Source: Mauremys mutica (taxonomy: Eukaryota > Chordata > Testudines > Geoemydidae). Taken from it: a stretch of DNA of 64,000 bases. The position numbers and the translations under genes are program-made. Below, one piece after another: positions 54,590 through 64,000 of this stretch (position 1 is its first letter; each line of letters opens with the position of its first letter). The stretch covers positions 21,349,225 through 21,413,224 of the forward strand of contig NC_059073.1 in the NCBI RefSeq assembly GCF_020497125.1, given 5' to 3'. Below the pieces are notes generated by a model. That model was not told where the DNA came from. It did no database searches and saw only the letters and a list, made by a program, of their open reading frames with translations.

Positions 54590-54858
54590 AATCAAGCCAC
54601 TGGAGTGAACCTAAGGAGAGCTGGGCTGAATTCTTTGCCACAAACTTTCTGAGTGACCTTGGACAAGTCATTTAATCTCTATGCCTCATGTTCCCATGTG
54701 TAAAACGGGGCTAATAATACTCTCCTAATCTGTCTTTTAAGCTCTTCAAGGCAAAGATTGTTTCTTATTTTGTGTTTGTACAGTGCCCAGGACAATGGAA
54801 CTCTGATGATCTTGCTTGGAGCCTCTAGTTGCTACGGTAATACAAATAATAAATAAGT
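54590..54858 (+). mobile_element. MIR-type SINE with L2-type tail
   Basis: 'ctgagtgaccttggacaagt' 'catttaatctctatgcctca' and 'tgtaaaacggggctaataat' form the body. 'ttaagctcttcaaggcaaag', 'tacagtgcccaggacaatgg' and 'ctctagttgctacggtaata' form the tail. Nearly complete, plus strand. Confidence 0.87.
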
Positions 54859-54884
54859 TAATGGGAGCTGTTATAGGGACCTTG

Positions 54885-55003
54885 ATCGATAGTCCAGTCC
54901 TGCGCACCCTTATTCAGGTCCCAGTGGCCTCAATAAGACAACTTGCATTCACAAGGATTACTCACCTGAGCAAGTGTTTGCAGGATTGGACCTGAACATT
55001 TGC
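54885..55003. repeat. Imperfect palindromic repeat (ccagtcctgc type)
   Basis: 'atagtccagtcctgcgcacc' on the left pairs with 'agtgtttgcaggattggacc' on the right. Confidence 0.55.
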
Positions 55004-55009
55004 TGCATA

Positions 55010-55710
55010 AGAATGATCGGTGGGTTTTTTTTCCCCTCACAGTGTCATGGTTTCTAAGAATTTCAGTGACAAGTAGGAATTTGGAAGCTACTGTAGGCTG
55101 ATAACAGTGGCCGTTATGATTTGTCAAGTATGAAAGACAGGCATGTGTTGTCCTTAGAGATATGCAACACTAGCCATCCACACATCACCCAGGGATGAGT
55201 GTTTACAACTTTCTGAATCAACTGTCACTTTTTCTTTTTTTTTCTCTTTTATGAATGAAGCCTGAAGAAAGCCAGACAGAAAGGAAGGCAGTAGAATGTT
55301 TTATGAGCTGAGTTTCCTTCTGGTGAGGATGTTACATTTGCTGAGGTGAATTTTTGAAAGAGATGTGGAAGGGTTTTCTGGTCAGGGGATATTTCATTCA
55401 CATAGGAAGTTGCAAAAGCTGAACAGAAAGTGTACATTCTGGAAGTTTCAATTGAAAAAAATAGATTTAAGGCTACAACTGCAAAATATTAGCTGAGGCT
55501 GAGAAATCCAACCTATTTCACAGTCTCATTAAAGTCCATTAATAAAAAGATAAAACACCCTTTAAAGCTGCCATCAGATTAATTTTCCAGCTACTTTCTT
55601 TTATCTCAGAAATTTAGAAATACCTATTCTTGTGTCAGAAGCCCATTAATAATAAATAACAGTTTTCTCTTACATAGCCCCTTTCACTCCCAAAACACTG
55701 TAAAAAGTAA
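55010..55710. other. No recognised feature
   Basis: Nothing identified. Confidence 0.4.
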
Positions 55711-55714
55711 GATT

Positions 55715-55850
55715 GTACTTAGACTGTAAGCTTTTTGGGGCAGGGACTGTCTTTTTGTTCTGTGTATGTACAGCACCTAGCACAATGGGGTCCCTGGTCC
55801 ATGGGTGGGACTTCTAGTGGCTATCTTAATACAAATAGTAAATAGTACTA
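55715..55850 (+). repeat. L2/MIR-type tail, well preserved
   Basis: 'agactgtaagctttttgggg' 'cagggactgtctttttgttc', 'gtacagcacctagcacaatg' and 'ttctagtggctatcttaata', with an 'aaatagtaaatagta' end. Confidence 0.8.
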
Positions 55851-56333
55851 CTACTAATTAATGACAGAAACAGGAATTGCTTCACACAATGAAGTGCTGT
55901 CACTTCCAGGTTAGGATGCAGCCAGTGTATAACTGCACTCATCAGCACTACACAACACTTTGGATAGGAGCCAAATTCAGAAGTGGTGTATGAGCTGATT
56001 TAAGTTATGACTCTTTAAGTCACACTCTGAGCGTCCCACATACCAATGTGTAAATTAGTGTAAGGGATCTTAAGCTGATGTAGTTTACGTAGAAAGGAGA
56101 TGAAGGAATTATAAGAAGATCTAGGTTAGAGTGGTCTAGTTTAACTTCGATCCTTACGACTTCCTGATAAGTTGTTTTTGCCCCAATCCTCTCTTCTGAA
56201 CCATTATCATGCAAGTGTACAGCTCCTTAACAGACATTTAGACCCAGTCAACCAAATGTGCTGGTGATAGGTGAGGGGGTTGGCACAGACAGTGAGTTAT
56301 ACTCTAATACGCCATTATGGTTCAGGGGTCATT

Positions 56334-56705
56334 GATTTTTTTAAGGCCAGAAAAGACCATTACGATTACCTAGTCTGACCTCCTGCATAACACAGGTCAG
56401 AGAATCCTGCCCAATAATTTCTGCATCAAGCCCATCACTTCTGGTTGATCTACAGCGTATCATTTAGAACAATATCCAGTCTTGAGTTAAAGACTTCAAG
56501 TGATGGAGAAACCACTCCATCCATAGGTAAGTTGTTCCAATGGCTATTTATCCTCACTGTTAAAAATGAACATCTTATTTCTAGTCTGAATTTGTCCAGC
56601 TTTTAGCCATTGTGTCTTGTTATTCCCTTTTCTGCTAGAGTAAAGCACCAGCCACTAACAGCAATGTTCTCACCATGTAGATATTTGTAGCCATGATTGT
56701 GAGTC
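56334..56705 (-). mobile_element. CR1 LINE 3' part, 370 bp
   Basis: The plus strand shows the full reverse-complement series: 'ttaaggccagaaaagaccat', 'acctagtctgacctcctgca', 'taacacaggtcagagaatcc', 'aagtgatggagaaaccactc', 'gtaagttgttccaatggcta' and 'tctagtctgaatttgtccag', ending in 'cttttctgctagagtaaag'. It runs from the 3' UTR into the end of ORF2 and is interrupted by stops. Confidence 0.88.
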
Positions 56706-56709
56706 TAAA

Positions 56710-57305
56710 GGAGTCCAAGCTGGTGTGATTTGTACTTCTACCTTAGAGCTCAATTCTGCCCTTCTTTACAGCTGTATAAGTGACCTCAGAATTTAGCCCT
56801 TCCTGTAATTTACAGCAGCTCAGACTTGAACTTATGTCTCATATCAAAAAAGCACCTCTAGCAGCAAAGCACTCCCCTAAATCCATGTGACAGACCAAAG
56901 CAGGAAGATTTTCTATTTAGGACTGCACAGATTGTGACATATTACAAGCCGTAGCCTGGAACCATATTATGGAAAGAGATTATGCCATATTATGCTAGGA
57001 GATTTAAGGAATGCAAACACAAGCGCCTGGATCATAATACACACAATACAGAAAAGTGCTGAGGAAAAAAAGTTTCTCTGACTGAGTTGAAGTGCTTAGC
57101 ACTTCCAAGGACTGGACTGATCTGCACTGTTTGTTTTTATTTGTTTGTTTTGCCATGAAGAATTATGCTGTATCATTTACTTGTGTCTGAACTAAAGACT
57201 AATGCCGAGTAAAGAGTGAAAAGGATTTCAAGGGGAAATTTCACCCCAAGGATGGGGCCCTTATTGTTTTTTCCCCTAAAAAGCTTCCTAATGCCCTGGT
57301 GGGGA
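56710..57305. other. No recognised feature
   Basis: Nothing identified apart from weak palindromic-repeat phrases near 56750-56800. Confidence 0.4.
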
Positions 57306-57309
57306 AGGG

Positions 57310-57440
57310 ACATATCATCTCCATTTAACAAGTGGGGAAACCAAAACGTAGAGGTCGAGTGACTTGCTCAGTGCCGCAGAGTCATCATTAGACCTGGGAT
57401 TAGAATTCAGGGGACTCCAGGTGCTCAGACTGCATTCCTC
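57310..57440 (-). mobile_element. MIR-type SINE fragment
   Basis: 'ctccatttaacaagtgggga' 'aaccaaaacgtagaggtcga' 'gtgacttgctcagtgccgca' and 'agacctgggattagaattca' form a clear reverse-oriented MIR. Confidence 0.8.
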
Positions 57441-58017
57441 TCCCAACTGCATGCTTATGAGAAGCAGCAGGAAGTAACCCCTCATCAATGTGCCTTGAAA
57501 GGTCTGTGGAAAGTAGCAATAGAAAGCACGTTTCATGTCCAACATGGCGAAAATACAGTGAATGGAAGAAATTTGCTGTGGCACTCGGAGCTAAAGAGAA
57601 TTCCCTGCATTCTGGGTACAAAGTGAGACTTGGGTTTTGTGAAAAGTTTCCACTACTAGCGAGGTTTGGCCCGGTCACCCGATTGAACTTCTGCAAGAAC
57701 TATTAGCTAGCAGATGGTTGCCTAGTAAGGGTGGAAGGCAGAGGTAAGTGTTGGTGACTTATAATAGTTCCCGTTCTCATCATATTTTAAGGCAATGTTA
57801 GTGCAAAGTTTATTTAAGAGATTAAGGCCACATTTTGCAGAAGTGGCTACTAGTTTTGAGTGTCTCAGTTTGAGACAGCCTGGGCCCATTTTACCCAGAT
57901 TCTCACAGTTCCTGCTGACTTCAAATGTACTAGTAGCTGCTGAGCTCCAAGTCTAAGATGACACAAGTTGGTCACCCAAAAATGGAGACACCAAACATTA
58001 GAGGCCACTTTTGAAAA

Positions 58018-58110
58018 TGTAGGCGTAATAACCTGCTCCGGGTCACCCAGCTAACAAACAGCAAGGTCAAGCCAAGACACTAGGTCTCTTGATTGTGTGT
58101 CCACTACTAG
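58018..58110 (-). mobile_element. MIR-type SINE fragment
   Basis: 'cctgctccgggtcacccagc' and 'aacaaacagcaaggtcaagc' 'caagacactaggtctcttga' follow MIR in reverse orientation. Confidence 0.6.
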
Positions 58111-58114
58111 ACAA

Positions 58115-60220
58115 TGCTGACAAATGGCAGCTAATATGTCTGATGTCCAGGGTCCCCAGGGCAGCACAATGGATATTCTCTCCAGTGTTAACATATAATA
58201 TTCAGAATAAAAACGAGTTTGAAGGGCAAAAACCTGAGACTCAATGGGACTGTAGTATGCCGGATTGGAATTAAATGGGAGCTGAGGTTGCTCATGATCT
58301 TGTACCTGGCCTTCAGTGGGATGTAGGTATCTCTGAATTTGTTTTCTCTGTACAGCATTTTTAATACGTGAGAACTGTGCCTGTCTGTAGTGTGTGTGCA
58401 AGGAGATTCAAGATGAATGGTTCAATTACAGCAAGCCGCACTCAGCACCTCACAGGATTAGGCTTTATGGGTTTAACCCACAGAGGTCATAATCATGATT
58501 CTCAATATTCTGAATCTATTGTATCTGCTCCAAATGCGTACACTCTCTTAGCAATTTTTGTCCTCCACTAAATGTGAAAGCCATTGATCTACGCAGCTTA
58601 ATTAAACTGGGTATTTCAGCTCACACAATTTAAATAAGAAAATTACTGTTCCTCCAGGACTCAGTCAGAAAGAAACCATCAGACCGCTTTCTCGTTTGGT
58701 CTAATTCTCTTCACCTAATTTGTAATGTGCAGTGTTGAGAACCACTTTCCAAATGGATCAAAATGCCTCACCCTCTAGATGGCACACTCTCCTTAATTTT
58801 GAAATGTCAGAAAGATGCACCTGAGCTGTGGCTGACTTTTAACACTCCAAACATCCAATATAATTTCAGTTTGCACTCCTGAATCAACCATACTAAAAAG
58901 AGAGAATCCATAAAATGACAGTGGAAGATTGGAGGGAACTCAATTTATTACTGCAAGAAGCTACAGAGATAAAGTGTTTGCATTTCATATGCATCATGGG
59001 GTCTCGCAAAATGAAACGTGAGATAAAAGGCATTCATAACCTTGCATGTTCCTAGAGTGCATGTTGCCAATCCACAACCACAGCTATATGGATCTACAGG
59101 ACTGATTTAACCCACACCGTACGCTCCTTCTCTGCAGAAATACTTCATCCCTGTTTCACTGATTTAAATGTGACTGAAGCAAGAAAAAATGTCATCTGTT
59201 GCCAGTGGGGTGACTCACAGACTAGAGATGCTAGTTAAAGTCATGACAAGAAAATTTTCCTGGCTACCTCTTAGGGAAGGCCTTACCCCAGCGGAGGGGT
59301 CTTTAACATGGCCAGTGAGATTTTCCTTCTCTAAGTTGTCTTTCCCCAAAGAACTCCTCGAAATATGACCTAACCAAGAGAGGAGAGGAAACTACCGGAC
59401 AGCAACTAATTCTTTTTAATCTTTGCTATGATGAGTAGCTATTGTAGGGTGCCTGCATGAGCTATACTTACATTAGCCTTGCAAAGTTCAACTAAGCCAC
59501 TGATCTGGGGTGAATAAAATATCATTTGTTTTTTTGCCATCATCAATTTTCAGGCTAAAAAGGATGTGGGAGAGCGGAGGGAATGAGAAATTTTTGTGCC
59601 TTAGCCGGTAAATTTCTAAAGCTGATCTAGGTAGATAGATAGATTAAATGGGGCAAGCTGTTTTAGTTCTGACTGACAATAGTTGTTCATTTCCTTTACA
59701 TTGGTATGGCAGTGATAAGTGAGCTATAAATCCCTAGACAGACCCGTGTTAACAAAATAATAGAGAATGCAAAAATTGTGGATTTCAAAGCCACATATTA
59801 ACACTGACTACACTGTTCAGCACTTATTTGATGTGTTAGTACAAGTCTTTCCCTTGTCAAGTAACTGAGCCAATGATCTTTTATTCCATGGTTTGCTTTC
59901 TTATGTTTCATGTATTTTAGCTGGAAAATATTCAGTGAATAAAATATGAATTGAAACAAGACTGTGTCACAAGGCACTTCATTCTCAGTACATATCACCT
60001 GCACAATAGCTGCATCTGGATATTCAGATATACATTTGCTGCCATGAAGAAGAAAAAAGTGAGCTTTCTGAGTTGTGCCTACAGCAAGGATCTAATCTCA
60101 ACACAGGCCCCATGTCAGTCTATCAGGCAAGCTCAGGACTAGCACAAGCAGCTTTAGTTGCATATTTCTTAACACTTCCAGTTGTTGAGGGTTATAGAAT
60201 CATTTTTCCATTCTAAGAGC
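58115..60220. other. No recognised feature
   Basis: Ordinary AT-rich sequence with one short GATA-type tract near 59632-59645. Confidence 0.4.
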
Positions 60221-60224
60221 ACAT

Positions 60225-60400
60225 TCCACCATAGGTGCTCAAAGCCCTTTATAAACATTAGTTAATTAAACTGTCAAAACGCTCTGTTAAGGATAAGTAC
60301 TTTTATCCCCATTTTACAAATGGGTAAAATGAGGCTCCAAGCAGTTAAGTGACTTGCACAAACACACAGCAAGCCAGATGCAATCAGAAATAGACTCCAT
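60225..60400 (-). mobile_element. MIR-type SINE fragment
   Basis: 'gctcaaagccctttataaac', 'atccccattttacaaatggg' and 'taaaatgaggctccaagcag' 'ttaagtgacttgcacaaaca' form a reverse-oriented MIR. Confidence 0.85.
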
Positions 60401-60404
60401 GGGC

Positions 60405-61590
60405 CCTGTTCTCTCAGACCAGTATAACTCCAACTCTGTTATCTTGTCTGTTTTAGTAGACACCCCTGTGGGGTAGGGGAATTGGACCCAGTTGTTCTGA
60501 TTCCCAGATCCTCATCTGAACCAGGGGACACACTCCATCACTGAATTATATGAAGAGTTTGCCAGTACCATTGGAAAGTGACATTACATCGCACTTTTCC
60601 TACTGCTGGTAGAAGAAAAACAAGTGTTGTAAGCTCATGCGGTTATATGTGGCCAAAGACCTTATCCAGCCCTGCTTGTTGAGTCACTTCTCAGCTAGTC
60701 AGAAAATGCAAAGAGTATTAAACCCGCTTTTACAGACTTTGTTGTTGGGCTCTAGGGGGTCTCAGCCAAAGCCCGCTGATGACAATAGGAAGATTTTCAT
60801 TGACTCCCAAGGGCTTTGGAGCAGACTCTTGGAGAGCTCCCATCCCAGCTTTTGCTCATTGCGCCCAAGTGTCCTGTCCTCGTCGAACTGTGTTATTAGG
60901 ATGGGAGAGGATGAACCATAGGGAGTAGAAGTATTGAGTAGAGGTATGAGGTTCCCAGAATCCTGCCCAAAGGTATTTTTAAATACTCTGCCCCTTTTCT
61001 CCCTGGCTGCCCCCCCACCCAAAAAAAGGGGGAGTTGGGAGAATGAGGAAAGAAAATATTTGTGAAACAGTTTAATTCACTTGAAGTTTAAGGTGTTGGG
61101 TTTGGTCTCTGCAGTCCTACGTGGTTTAGGTCCCGGCTGCTCTAGAGACTGCCTCTCTCCCTGTGTGATAGATACCATGACAGCTGCAGTCACCAAGGCA
61201 TTTGAGCCCCTCTCCCTGCCCCACACACTCTCCTGGCTTAATAGATAGGGGCATTCCCTGTGACAGCTCCCACACTTCAGAATTCGCTTCCAACCTTGGT
61301 TTTCTAGACCTCAGATTTGTCAACCTTCTAGCCATGCTGCAGTCCTGGTCTCTTCTCCCAGGCTCCTTCCTAGAAACAAATGAGTGGGGGAAGCTTAGGA
61401 TGGCGACTGTGAGGAGATCATGCTTTGTTATACTCGGTGTGGTTATTCATGACTGGATTGTTATTTTAAATAAGTGTTAGGCGCCTTGTGCCATGGCTAA
61501 AGGTTCTTTGTATTTACGGCCCAATTCCAAAATAAAATAAATGTAGTTGGATGTAAACAGCCCAGATTAGGTCTCACTTGATTATCTGTA
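60405..61590. other. No recognised feature
   Basis: Frames near 60.6-61.5 kb run on both strands and carry no recognisable domain. Confidence 0.4.
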
Positions 61591-61593
61591 CTA

Positions 61594-61858
61594 GGGCTGG
61601 TCTACACTGAAAAGTTACATTGGCATAGCTATGTCCTTTAGGGGTGTGAAAACTCCACACCCCATGTGATGTAGTTAAGACAACCTAACCCCTGGTGTAG
61701 ACAGCATGAGATTGATGGAATAATTCTTCCATTGACCTAGCTACCGCCTCTCGGGGAGGTAGATTACCTACACCAATGGGAGGACCCATCCCATTGCTAT
61801 AGTGTCTACACTGTAGTGCTGTAGCTGTGCGCTGTATTTTTTAAGTGTAGACATAGCC
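61594..61858. mobile_element. Harbinger-like MITE
   Basis: The left end is gggctggtctacactgaaaa. The right end, read inward, is ggctatgtctacacttaaa. The flanks are CTA and TTA, differing at one base. The interior 'ggtgtgaaaactccacaccc' is a hairpin and 'agtgtctacactgtagtgct' repeats the terminal motif. 265 bp long, without coding capacity. Confidence 0.7.
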
Positions 61859-61949
61859 TTAATCAAGAGAAAAACCTAGCAATAGATGCCTGTACACTAA
61901 ATACAGTACCGGTTAGAACCACATATGATCCTCAGTCTACAAAGGCAAT

Positions 61950-62060
61950 TTATTTTATTATTATTATTGTACTGTGGTAGCACCTCGGTGCCCCAGAACC
62001 CCATTGTGCTAGGTGGTGTACAAACACAGCACAAAAAGCTGGTCTCTGCCCCATAACTAC
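61950..62060 (-). repeat. L2/MIR-type tail with (TTA)n
   Basis: 'ttattattattattgtactg' leads into 'ccccattgtgctaggtggtg' 'tacaaacacagcacaaaaag', the reverse complement of the tail motif. Confidence 0.8.
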
Positions 62061-62064
62061 CCTG

Positions 62065-63890
62065 GGCTTCAACAGGAATTGCAGGTGATGCTAAAAGGCA
62101 GTACGATAATAGCCCTTGCTATTCACTCGGACAGTTATTACTGAGCTGTAGTGCTATGTATGGCATCTGCAAGCCAGCCAGCCAGCAGGTACATGTGTTT
62201 GCCATTCATCTTAATTGTTTCATCATATCTCTAGGAAGCTGTTTAAACCCCAACTGATCACCATTATTGCTACATCAGTATAAAATGTACCCAAGTTAGC
62301 CTTTTGATGCTCTGTAAATCCATAGCCATCCATAGCCCCTTTATTCCTCATGTCATGGAGAATGAATGATGTTTATTCCCAGCTGACCAATTTGCATTAT
62401 TGCCACCTTTGGCCAGTGGCAGTATATACTTGAACTGACCATATACAATTAATCACACCCATCAAAACAGCCTGTGTGACCTTCATTGACTCATGTTCAC
62501 CGGGTGGCAGGTACTGATTCCTGATAGGTGGATGTATAGCAAAAAGTCTTCTTAAAAATAAATACATTCAATCTCAGTTTGTTTCCTTGTAGACACAATG
62601 GTTCCATGTAAGTACCTTGGGCCTAATTCAAGACCCAGGAAGCAGAAAGGTGCTGGTGCATAATTGGTGGGACTGGAAAACTGGCATATCCCTCAGGCAG
62701 CCTCCATTGGCAAGGTTCTAATGGAGTCCTAGCTACAAGCTAACATTACCCTCCCATGGTGGAAGCTTTGGGGGATGCTGGGAATAAAACACTTCTTGCC
62801 CTTCACTGACACAGCTCTCAAAGGGGCCTCATTTTGGAGGGCTGTTGCTCATTCTAATCCCAAAGCTACCTACGTTCCACACAAATCTAGCGCCCTCTTT
62901 CGTTGTATTGCTCAAAATTATTTACGTCGGAAACAAAGAACCAGGCAACTGAGGTTACAGGAAGAGTCATTCACACCGGCTCTCACTGGGGCAGGAGGAT
63001 GCTATTTGCACTCCTTCATTTGAGCAGAGGTCAATACAGACCCTCACTTTTCAATGAACTTCGAACAGTAGGAATTAGATTCTCATTTCACCAGCTGGTT
63101 TTAACCTGCCAGTCAACTGCGTTGACTTCAGTCGAAATGCTTCTCTGCAGGTGAGATCAGAGAATGGTTGGCGTGCTGTACATTCAAGCAACTGTGTGGA
63201 ACATCTCATTTCCCCACCTCCCCCCAATACATTCCTTGCTGTCAGACGCACATACTTAAACCACTTGGCCAGCTTCTAATAGTAAACTAAACAGTTAAAA
63301 CAAATTTAGAACAAACAGCCATGCTGATTGATTCGACAATAGTAATTCTGTGCCTATTCCCATCCTTGCACAGCCTGTTAATCTCAGCTCTGACCAACCA
63401 GGGTTGTGTGAAAATTCAGTGGTGATTTATTTGGGCAGTAGCTGGCACACTAAAAGGGCCCAGTGGATTAGAAGTGGGGGAAGGGGAAAATGCTGTACAA
63501 CAATACCAATGTGTCTAACTTTTTAAAAATATTCGTAGTAAATTTAGCTTCTTGGACCTTAGTAGGAGGGAGGGACCTGGGAAGGCAGCCACAAAAGCCT
63601 CATGGGTTACCCTGAGGAGGAGGAGGAGAGAGAGACCAAGAAGGATGGAGACCAACTTACTCTTTGGGAAAAATAGAAAGGGGCAGGTATGAGAGTTGGT
63701 ACTGCAATGAGGAACCAGAAAGGGATGCTGAGCAGAGAACCTCAGACAGTGCCTGCTGCTCCGCGGAAAGGACTGGTGTCAGCCTATTTAAATCCAGGGA
63801 CTGGAGAGCAGAGCCCATCTCTACAGTCCACCCTCTCAGATAAGGGAAAGGACCTAGGACCTAAGTACATACCCAGGACAAAGAATGGAT
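62065..63890. other. No recognised feature
   Basis: A purine-rich stretch with GGA repeats lies at about 63610-63645. No gene or element boundary identified. Confidence 0.4.
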
Positions 63891-63893
63891 AAA

Positions 63894-64000
63894 CAGGGAT
63901 GGGGCGGCAGCTCACATGGTCGAAACTGTGCGGGATCGATGTCCGCGGCTCCCCATGTCGACTCCGCTACCGCTGTTCAGGTTGATGGAGTTCCGGAGTC
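63894..64000. mobile_element. Probable interior of a Harbinger-like MITE, cut by the window edge
   Basis: CpG-rich phrases such as 'gggatcgatgtccgcggctc' and 'cccatgtcgactccgctacc', with 'tggagttccggagtc' at the very end, match in style the interior of 2818-3113 ('cggagttcgaact', 'gtcgactccggtactcc'). The sequence jumps from AT-neutral to CpG-rich at about 63894. No terminal repeat is visible. Confidence 0.45.

Overview
This window is vertebrate nuclear DNA, most likely from a cryptodiran turtle or tortoise. The strongest evidence is two copies (11409-11580 and 29475-29664, both minus) of a tRNA-Lys-derived SINE that I recognise as the Cry I / tortoise Pol III SINE. A CR1 LINE tail, MIR/L2-type fragments, Harbinger-like and hAT-like MITEs, and repeats that I recall as turtle Penelope-like ends agree with this. 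It has no prokaryotic architecture: no operons, no ribosome binding sites and no dense reading frames. The long frames are short, mostly overlap on both strands and show no conserved domain, except where they lie in retrotransposons.

I find no host protein-coding exon, tRNA gene or rRNA gene. The window reads as intergenic or intronic DNA that records successive transposon insertions. 0-9 kb is mainly unrecognised sequence with one palindromic Harbinger MITE. 9-13.2 kb is GC-rich: a Penelope-like fold-back split by an array with a unit of about 220 bp, then a Tc/mariner-type MITE, a Cry I SINE, and two adjacent hAT-like elements, the first of which contains a third. 16-27 kb holds several 3-bp-TSD MITEs, CR1 and MIR pieces, and a hAT-like MITE with a perfect 8-bp TSD. 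29-33 kb has the second SINE, another MITE and a small hAT-like element.

35.0-38.3 kb is a decayed Ty3/gypsy-type LTR retrotransposon on the minus strand. It has two LTRs, a polypurine tract, and remnants of gag, protease and RNase H. Its reverse transcriptase core is gone, and a Penelope-like fragment lies inside its 5' LTR. 41.5-42.0 kb is a CR1 3' end with a 125-codon open frame. 46.6-51.4 kb has two Penelope-like terminal elements with direct-repeat target sites and hammerhead-ribozyme-like cores. 49-54.5 kb has a cluster of elements built from tRNA-like promoter heads in direct and inverted copies. The remainder is MIR, L2-type and CR1 fragments with unrecognised sequence between them.

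The features worth following up are the fold-back and hammerhead-bearing Penelope-like elements, the gypsy derivative joined in frame from protease to RNase H, and the nested hAT insertions whose target duplications give their order. Family names come from memory of sequence signatures, not from a database search. Boundaries without a target-site duplication are approximate.
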